Assembly (NCBI GenBank): GCA_038250515.1
Contig: JBBSCG010000002.1
Coordinates: 27,558-91,557, forward strand
Length of the DNA stretch: 64,000 nucleotides
Direction: 5' to 3'
Source: JAICUY01 sp038250515
GTDB taxonomy: Bacteria > Chloroflexota > Limnocylindria > QHBO01
The translations under genes were made by a program, and so were the position numbers. Shown one piece after another: positions 41,812 through 51,021 of this stretch. Each line of letters begins with the position of its first letter. The stretch's first letter is position 1. Under the pieces are notes generated by a model. It was not told where the DNA came from, searched no databases, and worked only from the letters and a program-made list of their open reading frames with translations.

Positions 41812-43718
41812 CGAGGCGCGGCGGCCATTGGGGTGGCGGCGTCGAGCCCGACCTGACGCGACGACCGGGCAGCGGCCGGCACACCCTGAGCCAGATCATC
41901 GACTTCTTCCGGCCATATCGGGGACGGCTGTGGGTGATCGCGGGTGCCATCCTGGTCAGCGTCAGCATCGGTGTCGTCAACCCGATCCTGCTCAAGCTGA
42001 TCATCGACAACCTGTTGCGCCCCGGCGGCGGGGACCTGGGCCTGCTCTACCTGCAGGTCGGGCTGATGGTCGTTCTGCCGGTGATCACCAGCCTCATCGG
42101 CGTCGGACAGTCGTACCTGTCGAACGTGGTCGGTCAGCGGGTCATGGACGACCTGCGGCTGGCGCTCTACCGCCACCTGCAGTGGATGCCGCTGCGCTTC
42201 TTCACCGAAACGCGCACCGGCGAGATCCAGAGCCGCATCGGCAACGACGTCAACGGCGTGCAGTCGGTGGTGACCGATACCGCGGCGTCGCTGCTGTCGA
42301 ACTTCGCCACCGTCGCGACCACGGTGATCGCCATGGTCATCATCGACTGGCGGCTCACCGCACTGAGCCTCGGCATGCTGCCGGTCTTCATGTACATCAC
42401 CTACCGGGTCGGCAAGGTGCGACGCGTGGTGGCCATGCTCACCCAGCAGTCGCTGGCCGAGGTGAGCGCCATCACCGAGGAGTCGCTCTCGGTGTCGGGC
42501 ATTCTCCTGTCAAAGACGTTCGGCCAGCAGGAGGCCTCGGTCGACCGATTCCGGCGCGAGTCGCGGCGGCTGGGCGATCTGCAGATCCGCCAGCAGATGA
42601 TCGGCCGATGGTTCTTCGCGCTGATCGGTACCTTCTTCAGCATCAGCCCGGCGCTGGTCTACCTGCTCGCCGGGTCGTTGATCATCGGCGGCGACAAGCA
42701 CGTCAGCATCGGCTCGATCGTGGCCTTCACCACGCTTCAGTCGCGCCTCTTCTTCCCGCTCGGCCAACTGCTTAGCGTGCAGGTCGAGATCCAGGGTGCG
42801 CTGGCCCTCTTCGATCGCATCTTCGAGTATCTCGAGATGCCGCAGGAGATCACCGATGCGCCCGATGCGGTGGCACTTGACCCGGCGCGCGTGCGTGGCG
42901 AGGTCAGCTTTGACCACGTCTCGTTCCGCTACCCCGTCGCACCGGCGCAGGTCGCCGTGGCGAGCGAGGCCGCCGAGGCTGAGGCGACTGGTCGCGCCGT
43001 GTCGACTGCACTGCGGCCGTTTGCGCTCGACGACCTGTCGTTCGAGGCATCGCCGGGGCAGCTGGTGGCATTGGTCGGGCCGTCCGGCGCGGGCAAGACG
43101 ACGAGCACGTACCTCATTCCACGCCTGTACGACGTCGATGTCGGTTCGGTGCGCATCGACGGGACCGATGTGCGCGAGATCCGGCTCGAGTCCCTCGGCC
43201 AGGTGATCGGAATGGTCACACAGGAGACGTACCTGTTCCACAACACCGTGCTCGAGAACCTGCGCTACGCCAAGCCAGAGGCGACGATGGAGGAAATCGA
43301 GACCGCGGGCCGCGCGGCGGCGATCCACGACCGGGTGATGGAGCTGCCCGACGGATACGACACGGTGGTCGGCGAGCGCGGCTACAAGCTGTCCGGCGGT
43401 GAGAAGCAGCGCGTCGCGATCGCCCGGGTGCTGCTCAAGAATCCGCGGATTCTGATCCTGGACGAGGCCACCTCCGCACTCGACACGGTCAGCGAGCGGC
43501 TGATCCAGCAGGCGCTGGCGCGGCTGATGGAAGGCCGCACCACGATCGCCATCGCGCACCGGCTGTCGACCATCCTGCGGGCCGACCAGATTTTGGTCTT
43601 CGAGCGTGGCCGGATTGCGGAGCGCGGAACGCACGACGAATTGCTGCGCCACGAGGGGCTGTATGCCCGGCTCTACCACGAGCAGTTCGCCGCCGGCCGC
43701 GAGCCGGTCGAGGCCTGA
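41808..43718 (+). CDS. ABC transporter, fused permease/ATPase (exporter type)
   Basis: The 636-residue half-transporter has a six-helix membrane domain (about 35-345) and a C-terminal ATPase. Walker A is VGPSGAGKTTS near 421, the ABC signature is KLSGGEKQRVA near 525, Walker B is ILILDEATSALD near 545, and the H-loop is in IAIAHRLST. The membrane-ATPase linker contains an unusual Ala/Glu-rich insert (VASEAAEAEATG). It resembles MsbA/BmrA multidrug and lipid exporters. The ATGA overlap with the PIG-L gene suggests export of a deacetylated or conjugated compound, which is inference. Confidence 0.93.
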   Translation: MTRRGGHWGGGVEPDLTRRPGSGRHTLSQIIDFFRPYRGRLWVIAGAILVSVSIGVVNPILLKLIIDNLLRPGGGDLGLLYLQVGLMVVLPVITSLIGVGQSYLSNVVGQRVMDDLRLALYRHLQWMPLRFFTETRTGEIQSRIGNDVNGVQSVVTDTAASLLSNFATVATTVIAMVIIDWRLTALSLGMLPVFMYITYRVGKVRRVVAMLTQQSLAEVSAITEESLSVSGILLSKTFGQQEASVDRFRRESRRLGDLQIRQQMIGRWFFALIGTFFSISPALVYLLAGSLIIGGDKHVSIGSIVAFTTLQSRLFFPLGQLLSVQVEIQGALALFDRIFEYLEMPQEITDAPDAVALDPARVRGEVSFDHVSFRYPVAPAQVAVASEAAEAEATGRAVSTALRPFALDDLSFEASPGQLVALVGPSGAGKTTSTYLIPRLYDVDVGSVRIDGTDVREIRLESLGQVIGMVTQETYLFHNTVLENLRYAKPEATMEEIETAGRAAAIHDRVMELPDGYDTVVGERGYKLSGGEKQRVAIARVLLKNPRILILDEATSALDTVSERLIQQALARLMEGRTTIAIAHRLSTILRADQILVFERGRIAERGTHDELLRHEGLYARLYHEQFAAGREPVEA

Positions 43719-43727
43719 CTGACCGGC

Positions 43728-45791
43728 ATGTCAACTACGACCCCGCGCCACACCAATCGGCTCGCGAGCCAGACGAGCCCCTATCTGCTGCAGCACGCGC
43801 ACAATCCGGTCGATTGGTATCCGTGGGGCCCCGAAGCACTCGAACGGGCACGCGCCGAGGACCGGCCGCTCTTCGTGTCGATTGGCTACTCGGCCTGCCA
43901 CTGGTGCCACGTCATGGAACGCGAGTCGTTCGAGGACGAGCGGATCGCGGCGCTCATGAACAAGCACTTCGTCAACGTCAAGGTGGATCGCGAGGAACGG
44001 CCGGATCTCGACGACGTGTACATGGCCGCGGTCCAGGCGATGACCGGCGGCGGCGGCTGGCCAATGAGCGTGTTCCTGACTCCCGACCTGCAGCCGTTCT
44101 TCGGCGGCACCTACTTCCCGCCCGATGAGCGGCACGGCATGCCCGCCTTCGACCGCGTGCTCGAGGCGGTGGCAGACGCCTATTCGAATCGGCGCGACGA
44201 GATCACCACCCACGCGCGGCAGCTGGCCGAGCACGTTCGCGCTCAACTGGCGGTAGAGCCGGGCAGCGGCGATCCCGAGCGGCGCCAGCTCGAATCGGCG
44301 GTGACGCGACTGACGGCCGCCTTCGACGCGATCCAGGGCGGCTTCGGAGGCGCGCCCAAGTTTCCCGCACCGATGACGCTCGAGTTCCTGATGCGCAGCT
44401 GGCAGCGAAACCGCGACGAGCAGACCCGTCGCATGCTGACGCTCACGCTGGACCGGATGGCCGATGGCGGCATCCATGACCAGCTCGGCGGCGGGTTCGC
44501 GCGTTACAGCACCGACGCCCAGTGGCTCGTGCCGCACTTCGAGAAGATGCTGTACGACAACGCGCTCATGGCGTATTGCTACCTGGAAGCCTTCCGGGCA
44601 TTTCGGATCGAGCGTTACGCGCAGGTCGCCGGCGACATCTGTGACTTCATGCTTCGAGAGCTGCAGACCGATGACGGCGGCTTCGCCTCCGCGCTCGACG
44701 CTGACAGCGAGGGCGTGGAAGGCCGCTTCTACGTGTGGACTTATGACGAGTTCATGTCGGCGCTCCGTGATGCAGTTCTCAATGATGGCGAGGCGCGCTT
44801 ACTGGCCAATTACTGGGGCGTCACTGTGTCTGGCAACTGGGAGGGCAAGTCGATCCTGCACGTGAGCGGGCCAGCACCGCCCACGCCGCTGCTCGACCGG
44901 GCGCGGCAGGGGCTGCTCGCCGCCCGCCAGGCGAGGGTGCGGCCCGCGCGCGACGAGAAGCAGCTGGCTGCCTGGAACGGCATGGCGCTGCGGGCATTGG
45001 CGACCGGAGCACTCGTGCTCGGCGGCGACCGATACGCGACGGCGTCCCGCAGCATCACCGCGTTCGTGCGCGCGCACCTGCTGCATGACGGTGACCGCCT
45101 GTGGCGCACGGCTCGCGGCGGAGTGGCGCACACACCGGGCTTCAGCGAGGACTACGCGAACCTCGCGGACGGCCTGCTATGCGCGCACGCGGCGCTCGGC
45201 GAGACATCGGACCTGCTGCTGGCCCGTGCGCTGATCGACCGGCTGATGACCGATTTCTGGGACGACGCCTCGGGAACGCTGTTCGACACCAGCCTCGAGC
45301 ATGACATGACGGTCGCGCGCCCCCGATCGTTGATCGATTCGGCGACGCCGGCGGCCAACTCGGTCGCGGCCGACGTGCTGCTGCGGCTCGCGCTGTTCAC
45401 CGGCGAAGCCGACTATGACCGGCGGGCGCGCTCGATCCTGCGTGCTGTGGCTCCGGCCCTCGAGCGCCAGCCATCGATGTTCGGACGGATGATGTGCGCT
45501 GTCGATCGATCACTGGGCAATCCATCCGACGCAGTGGTTGCTTCCGTGGATCCGAGCCAGCCAGAGGCGCTGCTGATGCGGCAGGCCGTCGCGCGGCCGT
45601 TTGCGCCAGACCTGGTCATCGCGACCGTTGGGCCGGGAGCCGAGACGAGCGAGTGGGCGGTCTTCGCCGGCAAGCAACCAATCGGCGGCAGGCCGACGGC
45701 CTATGTCTGCCGGGGCTACGCATGCGAGGAGCCGACGACTGACCTGCATCGGGCCGTACTGCAGGTCGAGCGCATGTCGCCGTCCGGGTAG
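43728..45791 (+). CDS. DUF255 thioredoxin-domain protein (YyaL/SPATA20-like)
   Basis: The 687-residue protein has the N-terminal thioredoxin-like DUF255 domain: RLASQTSPYLLQHAHNPVDW near 8 and SIGYSACHWCHVME, giving a CHWC pair at about 57-60. An alpha/alpha barrel follows (GGFARYSTDAQWLVPHFEKM near 250) and a long C-terminal part. This is a widespread family (YyaL in Bacillus, SPATA20 in animals) whose role is not settled. ATG 43728 follows the exporter gene by 9 bases, so cotranscription is likely. Confidence 0.92.
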   Translation: MSTTTPRHTNRLASQTSPYLLQHAHNPVDWYPWGPEALERARAEDRPLFVSIGYSACHWCHVMERESFEDERIAALMNKHFVNVKVDREERPDLDDVYMAAVQAMTGGGGWPMSVFLTPDLQPFFGGTYFPPDERHGMPAFDRVLEAVADAYSNRRDEITTHARQLAEHVRAQLAVEPGSGDPERRQLESAVTRLTAAFDAIQGGFGGAPKFPAPMTLEFLMRSWQRNRDEQTRRMLTLTLDRMADGGIHDQLGGGFARYSTDAQWLVPHFEKMLYDNALMAYCYLEAFRAFRIERYAQVAGDICDFMLRELQTDDGGFASALDADSEGVEGRFYVWTYDEFMSALRDAVLNDGEARLLANYWGVTVSGNWEGKSILHVSGPAPPTPLLDRARQGLLAARQARVRPARDEKQLAAWNGMALRALATGALVLGGDRYATASRSITAFVRAHLLHDGDRLWRTARGGVAHTPGFSEDYANLADGLLCAHAALGETSDLLLARALIDRLMTDFWDDASGTLFDTSLEHDMTVARPRSLIDSATPAANSVAADVLLRLALFTGEADYDRRARSILRAVAPALERQPSMFGRMMCAVDRSLGNPSDAVVASVDPSQPEALLMRQAVARPFAPDLVIATVGPGAETSEWAVFAGKQPIGGRPTAYVCRGYACEEPTTDLHRAVLQVERMSPSG

Positions 45792-45792
45792 T

Positions 45793-46206
45793 TCAGCCGG
45801 CGACGAACGAGAGGCGCACGCGTCGGCGAGGATTGTCGGGATTTGGATCGAGCAGCGCGACGGACTGCCAGGTGCCGAGCTGCATTCGTGCGCCGAGCAC
45901 CGGAATGACGAGCGAAGGCGCCACGAGCAGCGGCAGCACGTGATCGGCGCCGTGACCGGCTGACCCGTGCGCGTGCCGCCAGCGATCGTCACGAGGCAAA
46001 AGGCGGTCGAGCGCATCCAGCAGGTCGGCATCGGAGCCCGACCCGAGCTCCATCAGCACGACGCCGGCGGTGGCATGCGGCACGAAGACGTTGAGGAGGC
46101 CATCCTGTTCATCGGCCACTGCGTCGAGGAAGGCGGTGCACGCATCGGTCAGATCGAAGACGCCTCGACGGGGGTCCGTTTGGATGCTGATTTCACGGCT
46201 TTCCAC
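45793..46206 (-). CDS. YjbQ family protein (UPF0047)
   Basis: The 137-residue protein fits the YjbQ/UPF0047 fold, called in some annotations secondary thiamine-phosphate synthase. Conserved parts are LNVFVPHATAGVVLME near 37 with a histidine, and HAHGSAGHGADHVLPLLVAP near 78, followed by LGTWQSVALLDPN. The conserved His/Glu/Asp groups form the presumed metal or phosphate site. It is convergent with the DUF255 gene (1-base gap) and divergent from the LCP gene. The real substrate is uncertain. Confidence 0.88.
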   Translation of the reverse strand: MESREISIQTDPRRGVFDLTDACTAFLDAVADEQDGLLNVFVPHATAGVVLMELGSGSDADLLDALDRLLPRDDRWRHAHGSAGHGADHVLPLLVAPSLVIPVLGARMQLGTWQSVALLDPNPDNPRRRVRLSFVAG

Positions 46207-46226
46207 GGTTGGAGCCTAGCACCGGG

Positions 46227-46232
46227 TATCAT
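46227..46232 (+). promoter_or_regulatory. Candidate leaderless -10 element of the LCP gene
   Basis: TATCAT ends 7 bases before ATG 46240 and overlaps an in-frame ATG at 46231. This argues for the later start. Confidence 0.45.
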
Positions 46233-46239
46233 GCCGCCG

Positions 46240-47205
46240 ATGATTGAGCGATCTCGCAGGACCCGGCCGCTCGCCGCCTTGCTCGCGACGGTGCTGACGA
46301 TCAGCGCATGCAGCAGCGCCAGCCCGTCGCCAAGTCCCAGCCTCAGCCCGTCGCCAAGTCCCAGCCTCAGCCCGTCACCGACGCCCAGCCCGACGCCCAG
46401 CCCGTCACCGACTCCCAGACCGCTCGATCAAGCATTGCTCAGCCGTCGGGTGACGGTACTGATCGCGGGCATCGACTCGAATCCGGATCGTGTCGCGCGC
46501 AACATGCCGATTAACAGCGACGCGATGATTGTCGCCAGCGTCGATCCAGGGCATGACCGTATCGCAATGGTCTCGCTGCCGCGCGACACCGTCGACATCC
46601 CGCTCGCCACAGGCGGGGTGTGGTCACGCAAGATCAACTCACTGATGGCAGCACAAGGGATCGAGGCGCTTCAGGGCGCACTGGAGACGGCCTACGGCGT
46701 TCCGATTGACTACTACGTTGTGCTGAACATGTCCGATTTCGGTGCCGTCGTCGATGCGGTCGGTGGCGTCGATATTGACGTGCCGTACGCGCTCTACGAT
46801 GCGATGCTTGGAATCAACCTCCATCCTGGCGTCCACCACTTCACCGGTAACGCGGCGCTCAGCTACGTCCGGACGAGGCACCAGGACGGCGACTTCGCGC
46901 GCCAGGGACGCCAGCAACAGGTGCTTATGGCAATTTTCCGTAAGCTCGTCGATCCAACGCTCGAGGTTGACGTGCCGCGTCTGCTTCGGAGCCTCAAGTC
47001 ATTGAGTACCAGTTTGCCGCTCGACAAGCTGGCGACGCTGCGGGAGATTGCCAAGCGCACCGCTGATGCGAAGGTTACGCGCCAAGTGCTCGGCCCCAGC
47101 TACGCGCGTTTCATGGGAATCGAGCCGAACAGTCGCCGTGGCTGGATCATCATCCCCAACGTCGTGCAGATGCGCGCCTATGTGCGCTCGGTGATGGGCG
47201 ACTAG
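46240..47205 (+). CDS. LytR-CpsA-Psr (LCP) family lipoprotein
   Basis: LCP enzymes transfer lipid-linked glycopolymers to the cell wall or related acceptors. The N-terminus is basic and hydrophobic with a lipobox (LTISAC), followed by about 30 residues of Ser-Pro/Thr-Pro repeats acting as a spacer. The LCP domain has VTVLIAGIDS near 71, NSDAMIVASVDPGHDRIAMV, the arginine motif SLPRDTVDIPL near 115 and SYVRTRHQDGDFARQGRQQQ near 208, which hold the pyrophosphate-binding Asp/Arg residues. ATG 46240 is chosen from the -10 position; 46231 is in frame. A lipid anchor rather than a transmembrane helix is somewhat unusual for LCP proteins. Confidence 0.88.
   Translation: MIERSRRTRPLAALLATVLTISACSSASPSPSPSLSPSPSPSLSPSPTPSPTPSPSPTPRPLDQALLSRRVTVLIAGIDSNPDRVARNMPINSDAMIVASVDPGHDRIAMVSLPRDTVDIPLATGGVWSRKINSLMAAQGIEALQGALETAYGVPIDYYVVLNMSDFGAVVDAVGGVDIDVPYALYDAMLGINLHPGVHHFTGNAALSYVRTRHQDGDFARQGRQQQVLMAIFRKLVDPTLEVDVPRLLRSLKSLSTSLPLDKLATLREIAKRTADAKVTRQVLGPSYARFMGIEPNSRRGWIIIPNVVQMRAYVRSVMGD
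46321..46420. repeat. 24-bp tandem repeat encoding the Ser-Pro spacer of the LCP lipoprotein
   Basis: Units 46321-46344 and 46345-46368 are identical 24-mers starting AGCCCGTCGCCAAGTCCC, followed by degenerate copies to about 46420. They encode SPSPSPSL-type repeats. Slippage could vary the spacer length between strains. Confidence 0.85.
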
Positions 47206-47223
47206 CAGGCTATTAGCCCGGGG

Positions 47224-47607
47224 TCAGGCGCTGACGGCGCGTCGCGTGCCACAGCGGTAGCAGCTCTCATCGGCTGCGCGGATGGTCGTACCGCAGTTGG
47301 CGCAGTCGACCATCAGATCGCTCTCGCAGACAGGGCAGAAGCGAGCCCCCGCGGGGAATTGGAGCCCGTCCGTCGGGCAATACGGGACGCCACGCGGCGC
47401 TTCGAGCACGCCATCGGGCGCTCGCTGCAGCTGGACCGCATGCTCCCCGCCGGGTGCCTGGATGCCGACCTGCGAGACGCGCAGGTAGCCGACGATGAGC
47501 CAGAGCACGTAGAGCCCGGCGAGGCCGAGCAGCAGGTACGGAAAGATCGTTGCCAGCGTGGTCCCGCTGTCGTTGCCGATCCACTCGATCCACGCTTTGA
47601 TGTCCAT
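47224..47607 (-). CDS. Membrane-anchored double zinc-ribbon protein
   Basis: The 127-residue protein has an N-terminal amphipathic part, one membrane helix (TIFPYLLLGLAGLYVLWLIV) and a cytoplasmic C-terminus with two zinc ribbons: YCPTDGLQFPAGARFCPVCE, then VDCANCGTTI with SCYRCGTRR. The zinc-ribbon pattern is common in small membrane regulators, but no function is assigned. ATG 47607 is chosen because a TAGAAT -10 lies 8 bases upstream; the longer frame would extend 25 residues into the promoter. It is convergent with the LCP gene. Confidence 0.75.
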   Translation of the reverse strand: MDIKAWIEWIGNDSGTTLATIFPYLLLGLAGLYVLWLIVGYLRVSQVGIQAPGGEHAVQLQRAPDGVLEAPRGVPYCPTDGLQFPAGARFCPVCESDLMVDCANCGTTIRAADESCYRCGTRRAVSA

Positions 47608-47615
47608 CGGGCGCG

Positions 47616-47621
47616 ATTCTA
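47616..47621 (-). promoter_or_regulatory. Candidate leaderless -10 element of the zinc-ribbon gene
   Basis: On the minus strand TAGAAT ends 8 bases before ATG 47607, with no Shine-Dalgarno sequence. Confidence 0.5.
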
Positions 47622-47663
47622 GCACCGCCGCGCGGACCCCCGGGGCCGGGCCTGACAGGCTGC

Positions 47664-47669
47664 TACACT
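47664..47669 (+). promoter_or_regulatory. Candidate -10 element of the adenosine-deaminase-like gene
   Basis: TACACT would start transcription near 47676, giving a leader of about 33 bases before ATG 47709. GCGAGGGG near 47698 is a possible ribosome-binding site. Confidence 0.4.
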
Positions 47670-47708
47670 TCGCGAAACCCACGTCAATCTCATCGCTGCG
47701 AGGGGTCC

Positions 47709-48782
47709 ATGCCGCGGCCGAGACTCGATCTACGCACGCCCCTCAGCGAGCTGCACGTCCATTTGGGCGCCGCGGTCACGCCGGCCATCATGTGGGGCAT
47801 CGCGCATGCCCAGGGCATTCGGCTGCCGACGAAGGACTTCTGGGCCTTCCGCGACCTGATCACCGTCGGGCGTCGCAAGCGCAGCTTCCAGGCGTATCTC
47901 GACCTGTTCCACTGGACCGAGCTCATCCAGTCGAGCCCCACCGCCGTCGAGCGCAGCGTCTACGAGGTGATCGGCGGTGCCTACCGCAAGAACAATGTCA
48001 CGGCGATCGAGCTGCGCTTCAACCCGATGAAGCGCAACCGCGGCGGTGAGCAGGACCTCGACCACATCATTGCCGCGGCGGTGCGCGGCATGGATCGGGC
48101 GGTGCTCGAGTACCCACAGGTGCGCGCCGGGCTGATCTTCTGTCTGGATCGCGGATTCAGTATCGAGCTCAACGAGATCATTGCCGCCAAGGCGATCAGC
48201 TGGCGCAGCCGTGGCGTGGTGGCCGTCGACATCGCTGGCCCTGTGGTCGAGTCGTTTCACTTCACCGACTACCGTGACATTTTCGCCGAGTGCCGTCGCG
48301 CCGGCCTGGGGATCACCGTTCACGCGGGCGAGACCGGCGGACCCGAGGAGGTCCGCGAGGCCGTCGAGGCACTCGAGCCGACGCGCATCGGTCATGGCAT
48401 CAAGAGCGCCCTCGACCCGAAGGTGATGGCATTGCTGGTCGAGCGGGGGATCGTGCTCGAGGTCTGCCCGAGCTCGAACCTGAATACCGGCGTGGTCCGC
48501 GACCTGGCCGAGGTGCGGCGCATCATTCGGCAGTTGATCGACGCCGGGGTTCCGCTCGCCATATCGACCGATGGACCGGAGATGCTGCGCACCACGCTGC
48601 GCGGCGAGCTCAACCTGCTCCTGCGCAGTGACATCATGTCGCCCGATGACATCCGCGCGGCGGTCGAGACGTCACGCAGCGCCAGCTTCGTCGACCGCGC
48701 CCCGACGGTCGAGCCGGTGGCGCTGCCGCTCGACGGGCACGGTGACGGGCATGCGCGGATCGGCCTCGGAGCTTACGTCTAG
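47709..48782 (+). CDS. Divergent adenosine deaminase family protein
   Basis: This 357-residue TIM-barrel amidohydrolase has the metal ligands of the family: H16 and H18 in ELHVHLG, His in ITVHAGETGG near 203, IGHGIKSA near 228, and Asp in STDGPEML near 287. Two substrate-site positions differ from classical adenosine deaminase. HLDG is HLGA here, and STDDP is STDGP, so the second aspartate is Gly. A different aminopurine or aminodeoxyfutalosine-type substrate, or altered activity, is possible. A canonical homologue lies 10 kb downstream. Confidence 0.85.
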   Translation: MPRPRLDLRTPLSELHVHLGAAVTPAIMWGIAHAQGIRLPTKDFWAFRDLITVGRRKRSFQAYLDLFHWTELIQSSPTAVERSVYEVIGGAYRKNNVTAIELRFNPMKRNRGGEQDLDHIIAAAVRGMDRAVLEYPQVRAGLIFCLDRGFSIELNEIIAAKAISWRSRGVVAVDIAGPVVESFHFTDYRDIFAECRRAGLGITVHAGETGGPEEVREAVEALEPTRIGHGIKSALDPKVMALLVERGIVLEVCPSSNLNTGVVRDLAEVRRIIRQLIDAGVPLAISTDGPEMLRTTLRGELNLLLRSDIMSPDDIRAAVETSRSASFVDRAPTVEPVALPLDGHGDGHARIGLGAYV

Positions 48783-48787
48783 ACCGA

Positions 48788-48793
48788 TATACT
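48788..48793 (+). promoter_or_regulatory. Candidate leaderless -10 element of the second PIG-L gene
   Basis: TATACT ends 7 bases before GTG 48801, with no Shine-Dalgarno sequence. Confidence 0.5.
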
Positions 48794-48800
48794 GCCGGCC

Positions 48801-49664
48801 GTGTCATCGATCTGGCGCCCGATCCGAGAACGCAATCCAGCGCGCAGCCTGATGGTTGTGGTGGCCCACCCCGGAGACGAGGCATTCGGATTCGGCGGAG
48901 CAATCGCCACGGCCGCCGCAGCCGGAGCGTACGTCGTGGTGCTGTGCGCCACGCGCGGCTTTTTCGACCCGCGTCTGCTCGATCCCGCACCCGCACCGGG
49001 TGGTCGCAACCGCTCGTACATGAAGCCGGTCGTCTGGCGCAACCTCGACACGGTGCGCGAGGACGAGCTGCGACGCTCGGTGGCGTTGCTCGGCGTGCGG
49101 GTGCTGCGCATGCTCGACTACGCCGAGGACGAGCTTGCAGCGGTCAGTGTCGATGAGCTGGTGGGTCGCATTGTCGAGCCGATCCGGATGCATCGGCCGG
49201 AGGTCATCGTGTCGTTTGGGCCGGACGGCGTCACGGGAGATGCCGACCACATGGCGCTATCGCGTGCCACGAGTCTCGCCTTCGAACGCGCCGGGCAGCC
49301 GCTGGCCTACGAGGACGACCTCGAGGAGGACCAGGTGGCCTGGCGCGCTGCCAAGCTGTACCAACTGGTCGTCCCGCCTTCACAGCTATCGGCGATCGGT
49401 GCCGGCGCACCAGCCGAGTACGGCTCAGCGGACGAGACCGAGACGGTGTCACTGGAGCTTGGTGACCTCGCTAACCTGAAGCTCGCCGCGATCGATCGCC
49501 ATGTGTCGCAGACCGGGTCCGCCGGCGCATTCAATGACTGGCCGGTCGACGTGCGCCAGCGCTATCTGGCGACTGAGTCATATCGCCTGGTTCGCTCCAA
49601 CCTGCCGGTGGCGGCCGGGATCGACGGGTCGCGCGAGTCAGGGCTGTTCGACGGCCTGGTCTAA
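48801..49664 (+). CDS. PIG-L family deacetylase, variant zinc motif
   Basis: The 287-residue protein has VVAHPGDEAFGFGG near 20-33, where the family usually has AHPDDE. The first Asp is Gly25, while Asp26 and Glu27 are kept. The second zinc motif GDADHMALSRAT near 150 is intact. TVREDELRRSVALLGV matches the family helix. It is a mycothiol-conjugate-amidase/GlcNAc-deacetylase type enzyme of unknown substrate. Two PIG-L genes in one window hint at thiol or glycan metabolism. Confidence 0.85.
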   Translation: MSSIWRPIRERNPARSLMVVVAHPGDEAFGFGGAIATAAAAGAYVVVLCATRGFFDPRLLDPAPAPGGRNRSYMKPVVWRNLDTVREDELRRSVALLGVRVLRMLDYAEDELAAVSVDELVGRIVEPIRMHRPEVIVSFGPDGVTGDADHMALSRATSLAFERAGQPLAYEDDLEEDQVAWRAAKLYQLVVPPSQLSAIGAGAPAEYGSADETETVSLELGDLANLKLAAIDRHVSQTGSAGAFNDWPVDVRQRYLATESYRLVRSNLPVAAGIDGSRESGLFDGLV

Positions 49665-49788
49665 AGGCCGAACCGCGGGCCCGACGCGCGAACCTCAACA
49701 TAGGTGGAACCACGCGGTCGGCTACGTCTGGTAGGCTCGTGCATGAGCCCCCACTCATCGCTCCATGAAAGGAAGCTGTTGCTTCGAG

Positions 49789-50949
49789 ATGCCCGAGACA
49801 CCTGAGATGCTGACCAACGAGAACATCATGACCGCCATGGGGCGCGTCAAGGACCCAGAGATCGGGCGCGACCTCGTCTCGCTGGGAATGATCAAGGCGA
49901 TCGAGATCAACGGCACTGCGGTTGATCTCCAGGTCGAGCTCACGACTCCGGCGTGCCCGCTCAAGGCGAAGATCGAATCGGACATCGTGAGCGAGCTCGA
50001 GGGCCTCGGCGCCACGACGGTGCGCGTCGACTGGGCATCGAATGTCAAGCGCTCGTTCGGCGGTCCGGCCGCGGACCTCATTCCCGGCGTTCGGAACACG
50101 ATCGCGGTCGCGTCGGGCAAGGGCGGCGTCGGCAAGACCACCGTGGCCGTCAACCTGGCGGTGAGCCTGGCGCGTGACGGAGCCCGAGTGGGGCTGCTCG
50201 ACGGCGACATCACCGGCCCCAACGTGCCGCTGATGATGGGCACCGACGGCGCGCATGTCACCGGCAGCGGCGGACGGGTCAACCCGGTGACCAGTCACGG
50301 CGTGCAGATGATGAGCATCCAGTACTTTCTGACCGGCGATGCTCCAGTGATCTGGCGCGGACCCCTGATTCACTCGGCCATCCAGCAGTTCCTGCGCGAC
50401 GTGGAGTGGGGCGAGCTCGACTATCTGATGGTCGACCTGCCACCCGGAACCGGTGACGCGGCGCTCAGCCTGAGCCAGCTCATTCCGCTGACCGGCGCCG
50501 TGGTCGTGACGACTCCGCAGGAGGTGTCGCTGCTCGACGCGCGCAAGGCGATCGCCATGTTCAACAAGGTCAACGTCCGCACACTTGGCGTGGTCGAGAA
50601 CATGAGCGGTTTCATCTGCCCGAACTGCCGCGAGGAGCACGACATCTTCGGCTCCGGGGGTGGCAGCAAGATCGCCCGTGAGCTGGACCTCGAAGTGTTG
50701 GGCCGCATTCCGCTCGAGCCGGCCGTGCGCACCGGCGGCGATGCCGGCGTGCCGATCACTTCGGCGCAGTATCCCGGCGGCGAGAGCTCGGTGGCCGGTG
50801 CGGCACTGCGTGAGCTGGCGCGTACGGTCGCCGGTCGGGTGAGCGTCGTGGCAGCCCCCTTCGTCGGCGCCAGCGCAGGAGCAGCCACGGCAGGAGCAGC
50901 CACGGCAGGCGCAGCCACGGCAGGCGCAGCAACCACCGCCGTCGGCTGA
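49789..50949 (+). CDS. apbC: Mrp/NBP35-family P-loop ATPase (Fe-S carrier)
   Basis: It delivers iron-sulfur clusters to target proteins. The N-terminal MIP18/DUF59 domain is about 1-85 (MGRVKDPEIGRDLVSLGMIK). The deviant Walker A is SGKGGVGKTTVAVNLA near 108. VDLPPGTGDAALSLSQLIPL near 220 is the Mrp signature, and C277/C280 in FICPNC bridge the cluster. The C-terminus is a low-complexity tail of AGAAT repeats. ATG 49789 gives a start typical of the family; in-frame ATG 49765 would add eight residues (MKGSCCFE). Confidence 0.93.
   Translation: MPETPEMLTNENIMTAMGRVKDPEIGRDLVSLGMIKAIEINGTAVDLQVELTTPACPLKAKIESDIVSELEGLGATTVRVDWASNVKRSFGGPAADLIPGVRNTIAVASGKGGVGKTTVAVNLAVSLARDGARVGLLDGDITGPNVPLMMGTDGAHVTGSGGRVNPVTSHGVQMMSIQYFLTGDAPVIWRGPLIHSAIQQFLRDVEWGELDYLMVDLPPGTGDAALSLSQLIPLTGAVVVTTPQEVSLLDARKAIAMFNKVNVRTLGVVENMSGFICPNCREEHDIFGSGGGSKIARELDLEVLGRIPLEPAVRTGGDAGVPITSAQYPGGESSVAGAALRELARTVAGRVSVVAAPFVGASAGAATAGAATAGAATAGAATTAVG
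50875..50934. repeat. 15-bp tandem repeat in the 3' end of the Mrp gene
   Basis: Four units of 15 bases (GCAGGAGCAGCCACG and close variants) at 50875, 50890, 50905 and 50920 encode AGAAT repeats. The tail lies outside the conserved Mrp fold. Confidence 0.9.
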
Positions 50950-51021
50950 GCGGCCCTGTGGCGGACCGATGTACGGGCGGCGGCGTATTCAATGGGTGAT
51001 TGCCGGGCGACCGATCGCTCG

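Noticed and set aside
46321..46420. Short tandem repeats that might suggest a CRISPR-like array
   Set aside because: They are directly adjacent, unspaced 24-mers in frame, coding for a Ser-Pro linker. No spacers and no cas genes are present.
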